Positions 1-12,164 of a stretch of 64,000 bases of DNA are shown in pieces. Both the position numbers and the translations under genes were made by a program. This DNA is from Carettochelys insculpta. Its lineage: Eukaryota; Chordata; Testudines; Carettochelyidae. The stretch lies in contig NC_134145.1 of NCBI RefSeq assembly GCF_033958435.1, positions 39,211,501 through 39,275,500 on the forward strand. Direction: 5' to 3'. Under the pieces are notes generated by a model. It saw only the letters and a program-made list of their open reading frames with translations, had not been told where the DNA came from and made no database searches. How positions within the stretch are numbered: position 1 is the first letter of the stretch; each line of letters opens with the position of its first letter.

Positions 1-1570
<1,570 letters not shown>

Positions 1571-1573
1571 TAA

Positions 1574-1910
1574 GGTGTGTCTACACTAAGACAAAACATT
1601 GAAATGGCCATGCTAATGGCCATATTTAAGAATACTAATGAGGCACTGAATGGACTATGCAGCGCCTCATTAGCATTCTCAGCTGATAGGAATAAGGGGA
1701 ATTCAGAATATGCGGGGTCCTTTTGAAAAGGACCCTCGTGTAGCCGCACTGAGCTGCACAGATTCGAAAGCGGCGCTTTTGAAGTGCCATAGCCGGAAGC
1801 GTCCTAAAGCTAACAAGGTGCTGAATATTCAATTCAGTGCCTCATTAGTATTCTTCAATATGGCCATTAGCATGGCCATTTCGAAGTTTTGTCTTAGTGT
1901 AGACACAGCC
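1574..1910. mobile_element. Palindromic MITE, PIF/Harbinger-like, with TAA target duplication
   Basis: This 337-bp non-coding element has terminal inverted repeats: GGTGTGTCTACACTAAG on the left, mirrored by CTTAGTGTAGACACAGCC on the right. It is flanked by TAA at 1571-1573 and 1911-1913. Internal inverted blocks include the paired CCTCATTAG segments and a GGTCCTTTTGAAAAGGACC palindrome near 1715-1735. Three-base TWA duplications and GG-starting termini are typical of PIF/Harbinger MITEs. The block order and motifs are shared with the element at 63434-63830, so both belong to one family. No transposase is encoded. Confidence 0.8.
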
Positions 1911-1913
1911 TAA

Positions 1914-2450
1914 CTCTTCAGGGATGCCTAAATACATTTATAATAATAAATTTGAATAAACTGTTATATTTTGACTGCATTTATTAATGCCCTTACAGTA
2001 CATGGGCATTGTAACGGTATATTTAAATTATTTGTGTTTTAACAAAGTAATTGTACAGCTGAAACTGTTAAATTATAATATAACTGGAAAAAATTCAAGG
2101 TGACCCATAAGAAAAAGGTAGAACTGAAGTGGTAGTTTTGTTGACTATATGATTAGTTTTGTAAACCATTATTCTGTGGTTGTAGGGTTTAATCCTGTGG
2201 AGACTTGTGTGAGCTTAACTTTTGTGCAAGGTGGTAAACAAAGCAAAAATATACCATCCAAGTGGAGCAAAAATGAGAAGACAATAAATTACATTGTTTA
2301 GACATTTGCTAGATGTTTGCTACCTCTTTAGTAGAGGTCATGTCAGTTTGTGTTGCGGGCTTAAGAGTAGCGTTTTTTATTTAGATAAGAGAGTTTCCAG
2401 GTTGTTGTAATCATGTAGTGAAATGGCTAGACACCCATTCAAAGTGACAT
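1914..2450 (+). other. Intronic sequence without recognised features
   Basis: AT-rich SLC30A7 intron between the MITE and the PLE. No ORF of interest and no structural repeat was seen. Confidence 0.5.
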
Positions 2451-2725
2451 AATGCTTAGAATGGTAAAAGAGAGAAAGCCGTGCTAGTCTATATACTATC
2501 AAAACAAAAAAAGAAGTCAAGTAGCACTTTAAAGGCTAACAAAATAATTTATTAGGTGGTGAGCTTTCATGGGACAGACCCACTTCTTCAGACTATAGCC
2601 ATACCAGAACAGACTCAATATTTAAGGCACAGAGAACCAAAAAACTAATCAAGGTTGACAAATCAGAAAAAAATTATCAAGGTGAGCAAATCAGAGAGTT
2701 GGGGGGTGGGGGCAGAAGTCAAGAG

Positions 2726-3260
2726 TTAGATTAAGTCAAGTATGCAAAACGGCCCCAGAAAATTCACATCTTGGTTCAAACCACATGTTAATGTGTCAAA
2801 TTTGAATTTAAAAGAGAGTTTAGAAGCGTCTCTTTGCAGATGGTTGTGAAAATTCCTCTTCATTAAAACGCAAACTTTTAAGTAATTAACAGAATGGCCC
2901 ACTCCATTAAAATGTTGACTGGCCAGTTTCTGAATCAGGAGTGTTCTTATGCCTGTTTTCTGCCCATTAATTCTTTGAGAGAGTTTGAAGTCTGTCCAAT
3001 ATACAAAGCATCTGAGCATTGTTGTCACATGATGGCATATATGATGTTAGTTGAGGAACATGAGAATGTTCCCATGATTCTGTGAATAACCTGGTTAGGG
3101 CCAGTGATGGTATCTCCGGAATACATATGTGGACAAAGCTGGCAACAGACTTTGTTGCAAGCAAAAGTTCCAGGACTGGTGTTCTTGTGGTATAGACTGT
3201 GGTTGTGGGTGAGAATCCTCATAAGGTTGTTTGTAGGAGAGAACAGGCCTGTCATCTAGG
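2726..3260 (-). pseudogene. PLE GIY-YIG endonuclease remnant
   Basis: Reading leftwards, overlapping frames give a Cys-rich stretch (ACNKVCCQLCPHM), then SCSSTNIIYAIM, then, after a frame change, RINGQKTGIRTLLI and HFNGVGHSVNYLKV. These are the zinc-finger-like linker and GIY-YIG nuclease pieces of Penelope-like elements. At least two frameshifts break it, so no intact protein is possible. It mirrors the + strand remnant at 3790-4270. Confidence 0.75.
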
Positions 3261-3789
3261 GCCTTCTGGAGTGTGGCATCCTGATTAAGGATAGGTTGTA
3301 GGTCTTTAATAATGTATTGCAGTGGTTTGAGTTGGGGGCTGTAGGTAATGACCAGTGCTGTTCTGTTCTGCTGGCTTTTTTGGGCCTATCTTGGAGAAGC
3401 TGGTCTCTGGGTAGTCGTCTGGCCTGGTCAATTTGTTCTTTTATTTCTCCTGGTGGGTAATTCAGGTTTATGAATATTTGGTAGATATCTTGTAGTTTTC
3501 TGTTTCTGTCAGTAGCATCAGAGCAAATACGATTGTACCTAAGGGCTTGACTGTAAACAATGGATCTAGTTATGTGTGCAGGATGGAAGCTAGAAGCATG
3601 TATTTAAGTATAGTGATCAGTGGGTTTCCAGTAGAGCGTCATACCGATCAGGCCATCCTTGATTTGTGCTGTAGTGTCCAGGAAATGTATCTCTTGCGTG
3701 GAGTAATTGAGGCATAAGTTGATGGTGGGGTTCAGGTTGTTAAAGTCCCTGGAATTCTACTAGAGTCTCCATTCCATCGGTCCAAATCA

Positions 3790-4270
3790 TCTGTCAGGCC
3801 TGTTCTCTCCTACAGACAACCTCCCAACCTTATGAGGGTTCTCACCCACAACCACAGTCTATACTGCAGGAGCACCAGTCCTGGAACTTTTCCTTGTAAC
3901 AAAGTCCGCTGCCAGCTTTGTCCAAATCTATTCTGGAGATACCATCACTGGACCTAACCAGGTTATTCACAGAATCGCGGGCACATTCTCATGTTCCTCA
4001 ACTAACATCATATATGTGTCATGTGCCAGCAATGCCCAGATGCTTTGTATATTGGACAGACTTCAAACTCTCTCAGACAAAAAATTAATGGGCATAAAAC
4101 AGACATAACACTCCTGATTCACAACCGGTCAGTCAACATTTTAATGGAATGGGCCATTTTATTAATGACTTAAAAGTTTGTGTTTTAATGAAGAGGAATT
4201 TTCACAACAGTCTGCAAAGAGAGGCTTCTGAACTCTCTCTTTTATATTCAAATTCGACACATTAACGTGG
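3790..4270 (+). pseudogene. PLE GIY-YIG endonuclease remnant, second half of dimer
   Basis: Across frames the + strand encodes the same PLE segment as the preceding - strand remnant: the region around the Cys-rich motif (about 3880-3930), the TNIIY strand (about 4000), the C..CPDALYIGQT core (about 4025-4060) and NGHKT (about 4085). Frameshifts and a missing base in the TNIIYA region make it non-functional. Confidence 0.72.
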
Positions 4271-4581
4271 TTTGAACAAGATGTGAGTTTTCTGGGTCAT
4301 TATAGGGGCTGTTTTGCATACTTGGCTTAATCTAATTCTTGACACTTCCCCCCCCACTTTCTGCCCCTCTACTCTCCAGTTTGCTCACCTTGATAACTTT
4401 TTTTCTGATTTGTCAATTTTGATTAGTTTTTTGGTTCTCTGTGCCTTAAATATTGAATCTGTTCTGGTATGGCTATAGTCTGAAGAAATGAGTCTGTCCC
4501 CCAAAAGCTCACCATCTAATAAATTATTTTGTTAGTCTTTAAAGTGCTACTTGACTGCTTTTTTTGTTTTGAATGCTTAGA

Positions 4582-4900
4582 CTGGTTTGTGCTGAGCGTC
4601 ACTGGAAGCTGCTTGAAATGTTACTTTGCTTGTCCAGGATTCTGCGTAAATTCTTCCTGGATCACCCTGAGGTCATTGCACTGCCCAGGTTTGCTACTGA
4701 TCAACCACATTCTTGGTATAGAGCAGCTCATGTTTTGGTCTTAGCCAGCTTGGTGTGGCAGGGGCAGAGAGTAAATGTCTTTAATTCTTTTGGGACAGGG
4801 ACCATGTCTGCCTATGTATTCAGTATCTAGAATGTGTTATGTCTCCACCATGGAGATTAGTGTCATACCTATGCTAACCTATCCCCACAGAATAGGCTTA
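4582..4900 (+). other. Intronic sequence without recognised features
   Basis: Spacer between the PLE duplication and the next repeat. Two short overlapping open frames show no recognisable protein family. Confidence 0.4.
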
Positions 4901-4904
4901 GTTT

Positions 4905-5680
4905 ATACCACAGGTGGGCAAGCTATGGCCTGTGAGCTGAATCTGGCTCTGGAGCTGCTAACTGGGAAGTGGGGTCAGGAGCTTGCCTTGTTCCACATGC
5001 CTCCTTGAAAGCAGGGGTAGCCAGAGGTCTCTGAACACAGCCCTGGCATCAAGCGCCTGCTCTGCAGCTCCCATGGGTTGGGGACCACAGCTAGCATGAG
5101 CTTTTTGGGGCAGTATATGGAGCAGTGTGGCCTCATCTCCACATGGAGGGGGATGTTCCACTGCTTCCAGGATCTGTTCCAGATAATCAGCTCCCAGATC
5201 CTGTATGCTTCTCTAGCCCTGATCCTCCTCTCACCCTCCAAATCTTTCAATCCCAGTGTGGCGCGCCCTCCTGCACCCCAAACCCCTCACCCCTGCGTCT
5301 TCATCTGAGCTGGCACTTCACCTGCCCTCCCCACCGAAGGCCTGATTCCTGTGTTATTCCCCTTCCCGCAGTCTCTCCATCCCAGCCTGGGGCACCCTGC
5401 TGCATCCGAAGACTCTCATCCCTACTCTGACCCCAGAGCTATCACTCACTGCATGCTCCCCAAGTCCCTGTCCCAAACAAGAGCGCTCTCTCATTCTTTG
5501 AACCCCCTCAGTTCCAGCCCAGAACACCCTCATGCACCCTGAACTCATCATTTCTGGCCCCATTCCAGTTTTGTGAGGGGAAAAAAAAGAAAGCTATAAG
5601 CTACAGGGCTTGCATTGCCACCCAGAAGTGTTATAGTCTGCACATATGTAGCATGTGGCACCTAGATCTTCGGAGCTTGA
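4905..5680. repeat. hAT-like non-autonomous repeat (approximate ends)
   Basis: It begins with ACAGGTGGGCAAGCTATGGC, which resembles the CAGGGGTGGGCAAACT-type termini of vertebrate hAT elements. It continues into GC-richer, C-rich sequence with no coding potential. The right end near 5680 is a guess from the composition change. The many short proline-rich frames in 4960-5560 are compositional, not genes. Confidence 0.45.
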
Positions 5681-5687
5681 GAGAGGC

Positions 5688-5960
5688 CTGGTCTACACTA
5701 GGGGATCAAATTGAATTTAAGGGACTTGGGTCGATTTTCTAAAGCATCAGTCTTCACCACAGAGCTCATTTCAATTTTAAGAGGCTCTGAGGTTGACTTT
5801 TGTAAACCCCAGTTTCTCCAGGAGTAATGCCAAAATCGAATTTTCAGTGTTGGCCTCATGCTAGTGAGATGGCAGTGTTGTTAAAATCAATTTTATTAAC
5901 CTCCAAAAGTATCCCGCAATGCCCCGAATGTGTCCTTTCCGGGCAACACTTCACCTCTGT
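5688..5960. repeat. Non-autonomous DNA-element end (left half)
   Basis: The sequence starts with a GGTCTACACTA motif followed by alternating TTGAATTT/CAAAATCGAATTTT blocks, as in short sauropsid DNA transposons. A possibly matching right end (AATTTGACTTTATTCC and TAGCTAGACATAACC) lies at 9490-9532. That would make 5688-9532 one element interrupted by a CR1 and others. Ends and class are uncertain. Confidence 0.35.
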
Positions 5961-6050
5961 CATTCTCCAGGTGAGCAGGAAGTAGGTATCATCAGCCCAT
6001 GAATTTTGAGTTCCTTTCCTTTCTGGCCAGCATGGTGAGCAGAGCTCAGC

Positions 6051-6370
6051 AGGATTTAGCAGGAGAGACTGAGAATGTTGTTTTCTGTGCTTTACATTCT
6101 ACAGGGAAGGCAGCCCCCCATCCCCCACCTGCCATGAGGCTGGCAGGCTAGCGTCCCCTCCCCACACGCAACTGTAGGGCTCTGCAGACCCTGCTTTCCA
6201 GACACTGGCATGTCCTGTTCTACTGGGTGTTTCAATACTTCAGAAGGCTTTTTCCCTGAACAGGATTTAGTAGGAGAAGCCAAGAAAGTTGTTTTCTGCA
6301 CTTCACGTTTTACAGGGCAGACCCATCCCAACCTGCCATGCTGGTGGTAAGCTCGTGCCCTCCGTCCCAC
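6051..6370 (+). repeat. Imperfect ~211-bp direct repeat
   Basis: AGGATTTAGCAGGAGA at 6051 recurs as AGGATTTAGTAGGAGA at 6262. Each is followed by a GTTGTTTTCTG block, a TTTACAGGG/CTACAGGG block and CCTGCCATG. The period is about 211 bp and the copies are diverged. It probably lies inside the larger non-autonomous element. No protein is supported. Confidence 0.5.
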
Positions 6371-7269
6371 TACGCGGCTTTTACATTTCAAAGCAGTCCC
6401 TGCTGGAACCGCAGATGCCTCTTTCCCCCCCTCCCCCCCATGCACAATCATGTGAACTTCTCACCATGTACCATGGTCTTCCCTTGACATCGGCCCAGAA
6501 TGTGCGTGCTTGGGGGGTGGGAGGGTGGGGTAAGGACAGACTTATCCCTGATTTAAAAAAAAAAAGTGCTGTGAAAAACTTCAGTGTTGCTTATTGGTTA
6601 AAATGGAGGGTGCAGCTGGAGATGCTTTCCTAAAGGTAAGGTACATAATGGGGGTAGTTTGTCACACTACTTAAATGCAGCTGATTCACGTGGCTGTCTG
6701 CTCATTCATAAAGCAACCCTGATTTGCATTGCATCTGTCTGTGCTTTGCTGATTGCCCTTGTGTCCAGCTGTTCATAAACATTGCCCAGGACATCTGCCT
6801 CTGCCCTCTTCTGCATTGGATATTTTCTACAGAGAGCTAGCTGTTCCATTTAAAAAGTAACCCCAGCCCAACAGGGTCTTTGCTTAAAGAAAGTTTCCTA
6901 CGCTTTCCTGCAGAGCCACACTTACTTCCCTAAGCGTGCGACTTGAGGGACAATTTCCTATGAGGTAATGGAGCTGGTGAGTCTCTCTTTTCCTTCCTTC
7001 TCCCACACAGGCAGTTCAGCTAGTGCATTGTTACCAGAAGAGGCAAGGGAATCCCTACTATTGGCTGGCAAAATAATTCTTGAGTGGGGTGAACAGGTGC
7101 CAAATGGCTTAAAGGCTCCATGATCTCCCAAGAAGCTTCTGACAACCCATGTTGGACATCTCTGTGTAATGAAGTGGGAAGCCAAAAATCCTTTCTAACT
7201 CAATCATGGCCAGGTCTCTTGTAAAGGTTTTCACTTCAGCCTCCCAAGTTAAAGGGCAGGTTGCTTGTA

Positions 7270-8902
7270 AAGGTTTTTACTTTCCTCAACTTTACTATCC
7301 TCTATTGCTTCCTCAACTTTGCCAGTCTACTGTGCTCTAGGCAGATTGAGGAAAGAGCAAGTTAAGAGCTACTTAGAGAAAGTAGAAGTACACAAATCCA
7401 TGGGTCTGGATTTAATGCACCCAAAGGTACTGAGGGAATTGGCAGATGTCATTGCTGAGCCTTTGGCTATTATCTTTGAAGACTCTTGGAGATACGGAGA
7501 GATTCCAGATGATTTGGAAAAAGGTGAATGTAGTGCCCATATTTAAAAAAGGGTGAAGGACAACCCAGGGAACTATACACCAGTCAGCCTTACCTCAGTA
7601 CCTGGGAAAATAATGGAAGGGATCTTCAAGATATCCATTTTGGAGCACTTGGAAGAGGGAAAGTGATCAAAAGTAGTCAACATGGATTCACCAAGGACAA
7701 GTCATGCCTAACCAATCTGATTAGCTTCTATAAAGAGGTAACAGGCTCTGTGGACATGGGGAAGTCAATGGATGTGATATACCTTGAATTCAGTAAAGCT
7801 TTTGATACAGTTGCTCACAACATTCTTGCCCATAAATTATGGAAGTATACATGGAAGTATGGAAGTATATGGATTGAATACATGGACTATAAGATGGATA
7901 GAAAGCTGGCTTAACGGTTGGGCCCAACGGGTAGTGGTCGATGTCTCAATATCTGGATTGCGGTCAGTTTCAAGTGGAGTGCTGCAAGGCTCGGTTCTGG
8001 GGCTGGTGGTGTTCAACATCAAGAGCTGGAGGAGTGAATGGATTGCACCCTCAGCAAGTTTGCTGATGATGCCAAGCTAGGGGGAGTGGTAGGATCCAGA
8101 GCATAAATTGGAGGATTGGGCCAAATGAAAGCTGATGCGGTTCAACAAGGAGAAGTGCAGAGACCTACACTTGGAACGGGAGAATCCCAAGCATTGTTAT
8201 AGGCAGGGGACCGACGGGCTAAGCAGCAGTACAGCGGAAAGGGACCTAGGGATTATGGTGGATCAAGGGCTGGATAGGAGTAAACAGTATGCCCTTGTAC
8301 CCAAAAAGGCCAACGGCATATTGGGGTGCATTAGGAGGAGAATTTCAAGCAGATCCAGAGAAGTTTGTCACTGGCAAGGCTACAGCTGGAGTATTGCATA
8401 CAGTTTTGGGCCCTCCAGAATAGAAAGGATGTGGATGTCCTGGAGAAGGTCCAGCGGAGGGCAACGAAAATGATTAGGAGGCTGGAGCACATGACCTATG
8501 AGGAGAGACTGAGGGGTTTGGGCTTATATAGTTTGCAGAAGAGAAGACTGAGGGGTGATTTAATAGCAGCCTTCAACTTCCTGAAGGGAGCTCTAAAGAG
8601 GATGGAGATAAACTCTTCTCAGTGGTGACAGATGGCAGAACAAGGAGCACTGGTCTGAAGTTACTGAAGGAGAGGAGTAGATTGGATATTATGAAAAACT
8701 ACTTCACCAGGAGGGTGGTGAAGAACTGGAATGCATTGCCTAGGGAGGTGGTGGAATCTCCATCCATGGAGGATTTTAAGTCCCAGCTTGACATAGTCAT
8801 GGCTGGGATGATTGAGTGGGGGTTGATCCTGCTTGCAGCAGATGGCTGGACTCGATGACATCTTGAGGTCCCTTCCAGCCCTGTGATTCTATGATTCTAT
8901 AC
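7270..8902 (+). mobile_element. CR1 LINE, 5'-truncated
   Basis: A CR1 retrotransposon copy reading on the + strand. Broken frames encode reverse transcriptase: GLDLMHPKVLRELADV and EIPDDL (about 7400-7520), then an FTKDKSCLTNLISFYKEVT region and VDVIYLEFSKAFDTV-like segment (about 7690-7810), then SGVLQGSVLG (about 7975-8010), and the CR1 C-terminal region with KVQRRATKMIRRLEHMTYEE (about 8445-8505) and [15 protein letters not shown] (about 8730-8775). The 3' end is the CR1 hallmark: a GATGACATCTTGAGGTCCCT-type stretch followed by two ATTCTATG units, ending near 8902. Many frameshifts make it inactive. Confidence 0.93.
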
Positions 8903-9117
8903 TTAGCCACCTCGAACAAAGTCAGTCATCACATGGTTGGACTCTAGGAAGCATCCTGAGTCAGGGTCAGGCTTCAGAAAAATGGCTGCTTGTTTTCAAT
9001 GGTGTGGGAGGGGAGGGCAGAGTACTCAGAGATTATATCAGACACCCAGAACCACTTTCGGCAACATTTTTCCCTCATGTGACACTGGCCCAGAATCCCA
9101 AAATGCAACAACTATCA

Positions 9118-9330
9118 GGAGGGTAGCCATGTTAGTTTGTATCCGCAAAAAGAACGAGAAGTCCTGTGGCACCTTTATAGACCAACAGATATTTTGGAGC
9201 ATAAGCTTTCATGGGCAAAGACCCCCTTCGTCAGAGTGTATCTGATGAAGCAGGTCTTTGCCATCTAAAGCTTATACGCCAAAATATGTTAGCTTATAAA
9301 GTGCCGCAGGGCTTCTTGTGGTTTTTCCAA
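9118..9330. repeat. Foldback repeat related to PLE pseudo-LTRs
   Basis: The left arm (AGTCCTGTGGCACCTTTATA, then ATTTTGGAGCATAAGCTTTC and CCCCCTTCGTCAGA) is mirrored by the right arm (TCTGATGAAGCAGGTCTTTG, then AAAGCTTATACGCCAAAATAT and AAAGTGCCGCAGGGCTTCTT). Inverted joined termini like this are seen in the PLE copies of this window, and the CTTCAGA-type end is similar. No coding part remains. Confidence 0.6.
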
Positions 9331-9409
9331 TATGCAACCGGGCTGCAGGAACTGTGATATAGGTGCTCACAATGCACTGCTGCAACAGTCAAAGATAGAT
9401 AATTTTCTG

Positions 9410-9535
9410 GGGACACACTAAGTCCACTTTGAGAGCAGGTGCGTACACCCAACTAAAACTTTATAAAATCTAGTGTTAAAAAGTTAACTTTAACAAATTT
9501 GACTTTATTCCAATGTGTAGCTAGACATAACCAGA
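9410..9535. repeat. Possible right end of the 5688 element
   Basis: Contains AATTTGACTTTATTCC and a TAGCTAGACATAACC terminus, roughly the inverse of the 5688 start. Low similarity; class unknown. Confidence 0.3.
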
Positions 9536-9894
9536 GGCAGTCTTTCATTTCTTTCAAACATTTCAGAATCCTGTTAAAAACAGTTTGGGCTTTCCACAGT
9601 TAGCAGCAGTACAGCCCTGGCTGATCCTGTCAGTTGCTGAGGAGCAGACATCTGCAGCCTGTATCAGAGTGGTGCTGGTATTCAACCCAGCATGCACAGG
9701 TAACACACTTTGGTCCTATGTTAGTCTTCTGCTGAGTCCACAAGACTGTTTTACATTTTGTTTTTGACTTCTCCACATCCCCTTTTGCTCACTGGTTGGC
9801 TGATTTCTGAGGTTGACTGAAGATGTGTCTTCATTACACAGAAGATAGACCCAGTCATTTTGTTCTAGGAGACAAATTCTCAGGTCTTTAACAC

Positions 9895-10370
9895 AATGGC
9901 CCACTCCATTGAAGTGTTCACTGGCTGGCTTATATGTATTAATTTTCTTGATGTCTTTGTGTCCTGGAGCAGAAAGAATTTAAAAACAGAGCAGAGTGTG
10001 AAATTTGTGAGTTGGAATTCATGTTCAGCTTCGACACGTTAACACGTGGTATGAACAGAGACATCAATTACCTCACACATTACAGGGACTGTTTCCCTTC
10101 CTTTGGTGCTCTAATGATTTCAGGCAGGACAATTAACATCCCCCTCACGCCTTATCCTCCTCATATGTATTTGATTTGTCAGTTTTCATTGAAACTTTTT
10201 TGTCCTCTGTACTTATGTCAGTCTGTGTTGGAAATGAGATTGATCTGATGAAGTGAGTCTGTCCCATGAAGGCTCATCACCAAACAAATCATTTTGTTAG
10301 TCTTTAAGGTGCTAACTTCTATTGTTTTGTTTTATTGGAGTACAGACCAACACAGCTACCTAGCATGCAT
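9895..10370. mobile_element. Penelope-like element fragment, inverted join
   Basis: The left part (about 9895-9960) reads on the - strand as the end of the PLE nuclease region (the complement of the ATGGCCCACTCCATTG stretch also seen at 2893). The right part (about 10012-10370) reads on the + strand, with TTCGACACGTTAACACGTGG, the post-coding segment and a pseudo-LTR end GATGAAGTGAGTCTGTCCCA, then TTTTGTTAGTCTTTAAGGTG. It is again two oppositely oriented fragments, heavily decayed. Confidence 0.7.
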
Positions 10371-10862
10371 ATTTACTGAGGTTTTTCCACCACTTTGAGC
10401 TAATCCAACTGAAACACACATCCTTTTTGCCTCTTCAGGTTACAAAACTTGCTGCTGCTAGACCATATAACACTTTTTGTAACTGGTTTGATAGTTTTAG
10501 ATGATGACACAGCTTACATTGGATATTACATTGGAAGAACAAGAACATTGAGAAACAAATACTCATTTTTTAAAAATGTAGTTCCCTAAATCATTTTGTT
10601 TTGAAGCATAGTTGACATCAAATTGCACCATCATGTTGGTTTGGCTTTGTGCCAGTGTAATGCTGTGAACATCTTGGCAATATAATGGTGCTTTGATATG
10701 TAACAATCTGACAACTTCCACACCATGGCAATATATTGTGTTGAACATGTTTCTGCAGTTTTAAAGTTAATACATAAAAATTGCTTGCTCTAGATTTATA
10801 TTCAGAATAGAAGAACAAGGCTTCTAATAACAAGTAGAGTTTAAACTAACACATTTGCAGAT

Positions 10863-12154
10863 AAAAAGAACAAAGCAGTCAAGTAGCACTTTAAAGACTA
10901 ACAAAGTAATTTATTAAGTGAGCTTTCATGGGACAGACCCACTTCTTCAGATCATAACTATACCAGAAGAGACTCAATATTTAAGGCACAGAGAACCAAA
11001 AATAGTAATCAAGGTGGACAAATCAGAAAAAAAAAGTTATCAAGGTGAGCAAATCAGACAGTAGTGGGGCAGAAGGGCAGGGGAGTCAAGAATTGGATTA
11101 AGCCAAGTATGCAAACAAGCCCCTATAATGACTTGTTAATGTGTCGAGCTTGAATATAAGAGAGTTCAGCAGCCTCTCTCTCAAGGGTGTTGTGAAAATT
11201 CCTCTTCAGTAAGACGCAAACTTTTAAGTCATTAATACAAAAGCCAAGAACAGAACACCATTGGTCGTTACCTACAGCCCCTAACTCAAACCACTGCAAT
11301 GCATTATTAAAGACCTACAACCTATCCTTGATCAGGATGCCACACTCCAGAAGACCCAAGGTGACAGACCTGTTCTCTCCTACAGACAACCTCCCAACCT
11401 TATGAGGATTCTCATCCACAACCACAGTCTATACTGCAGGAACACCAGTCCTGGAACTTTTCCTTGCAACAAAGCCCATTGCCAGCTTTGTCCATCAATG
11501 GACCTAACCAGGTTATTCACAGAATCACGGGCATGTTCTCATGTTCCTCAACTAACATCATATATGCCATCATGTACCAACAATGCCCAGATGCTTTGTA
11601 TATTGGACAGACTTCAAAATCTCTTAGGCAAAGAGTTAATGGGCACAAAACAGGCATAAAAACACTCGTGATCCACAAATCTGTTTGCTGGCATTTTAAT
11701 GGAGTGGACCATTCTGTTAATGACTTAAGAGTTGCATGTTACTGAAGAGGAATTTTCAGAACACTCTTCAAAGTGAAGCTGCTGGACTCTCTTTTATATT
11801 CAAATTTGACACATTAACAAGTGATTTGAACTGGGATGTGAATTTTCTGGGTTACTATAGGGGCTCGTTTGCATACTTGGCTTAATCTAATTCTTAACTC
11901 CCCTGCCCTGCTGCCCCACTACTCTCTGATTTGCTCACCTTGATACTTTTGTTTCTGATTTGTCCACTTTGATTACTATTTTTGGTTCTCTGTGCCTTAA
12001 ATACTGAGTCTCTTCTGGTATGGCATAGTCTGAAGTAGTTGGTCTGTCCCACGAAAGCTCACCTAATAAATTATTTTGTTAGTCTTTACAGTGCTACTTG
12101 ACTGCTTTTTTGTTTTGATAGTATATAGACTAGAACGGCTTTTTCTCTGTTAGT
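10863..12154. mobile_element. Penelope-like element, head-to-head inverted dimer
   Basis: The left pseudo-LTR (10870-11090; GTAGCACTTTAAAGACTAAC, then CCACTTCTTCAGAT) faces its complement at the right (11935-12145). The left arm runs on the - strand to about 11240, where it joins a + strand copy. That copy encodes, across frames, TYSPxxQTTAMH-like sequence, DNLPTL/MRILIHNHSLYCRNTSPGTFPCNKAHCQLCP, TNIIYAIM, CPDALYIGQTSKSLRQRVNGH and HFNGVDHSVNDLRV, i.e. the PLE Cys-rich linker plus GIY-YIG endonuclease. A perfect 10-bp duplication, ATTTGCAGAT at 10853-10862 and 12155-12164, bounds the dimer. Confidence 0.87.
11402..11745 (+). pseudogene. PLE GIY-YIG endonuclease remnant
   Basis: Two overlapping frames together cover the C-terminal endonuclease of a Penelope-like retroelement. 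The first has the Cys-rich motif (PCNKAHCQLCP). The second has TNIIYAIM, DALYIGQTSKSLRQRVNGHK (GIY-YIG core and the conserved Arg) and WHFNGVDHSVNDLRV. A frameshift lies between the Cys motif and the GIY strand, and part of the linker after LCP is deleted relative to the copy at 51500-51720. RT is absent. Confidence 0.8.
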
Positions 12155-12164
12155 ATTTGCAGAT

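Larger units (their letters stand above)
2461..4571. mobile_element. Penelope-like element, head-to-head inverted dimer
   Basis: Two 5'-truncated PLE copies lie in opposite orientation. The outer ends are inverted pseudo-LTRs: the left one (about 2475-2700) carries GTAGCACTTTAAAGGCTAAC and the right one (about 4380-4570) carries its complement. The left copy reads on the - strand (about 2730-3260, encoding ALYIGQT-like and GHK motifs reading right to left). The right copy reads on the + strand (about 3790-4270). Both halves encode the C-terminal GIY-YIG endonuclease region of PLEs (a Cys-rich motif, then a TNIIYA-like strand and LCILDR/LYIGQT), broken by frameshifts. No reverse transcriptase remains. 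A perfect 10-bp duplication, AATGCTTAGA at 2451-2460 and 4572-4581, bounds the whole unit. Confidence 0.85.
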
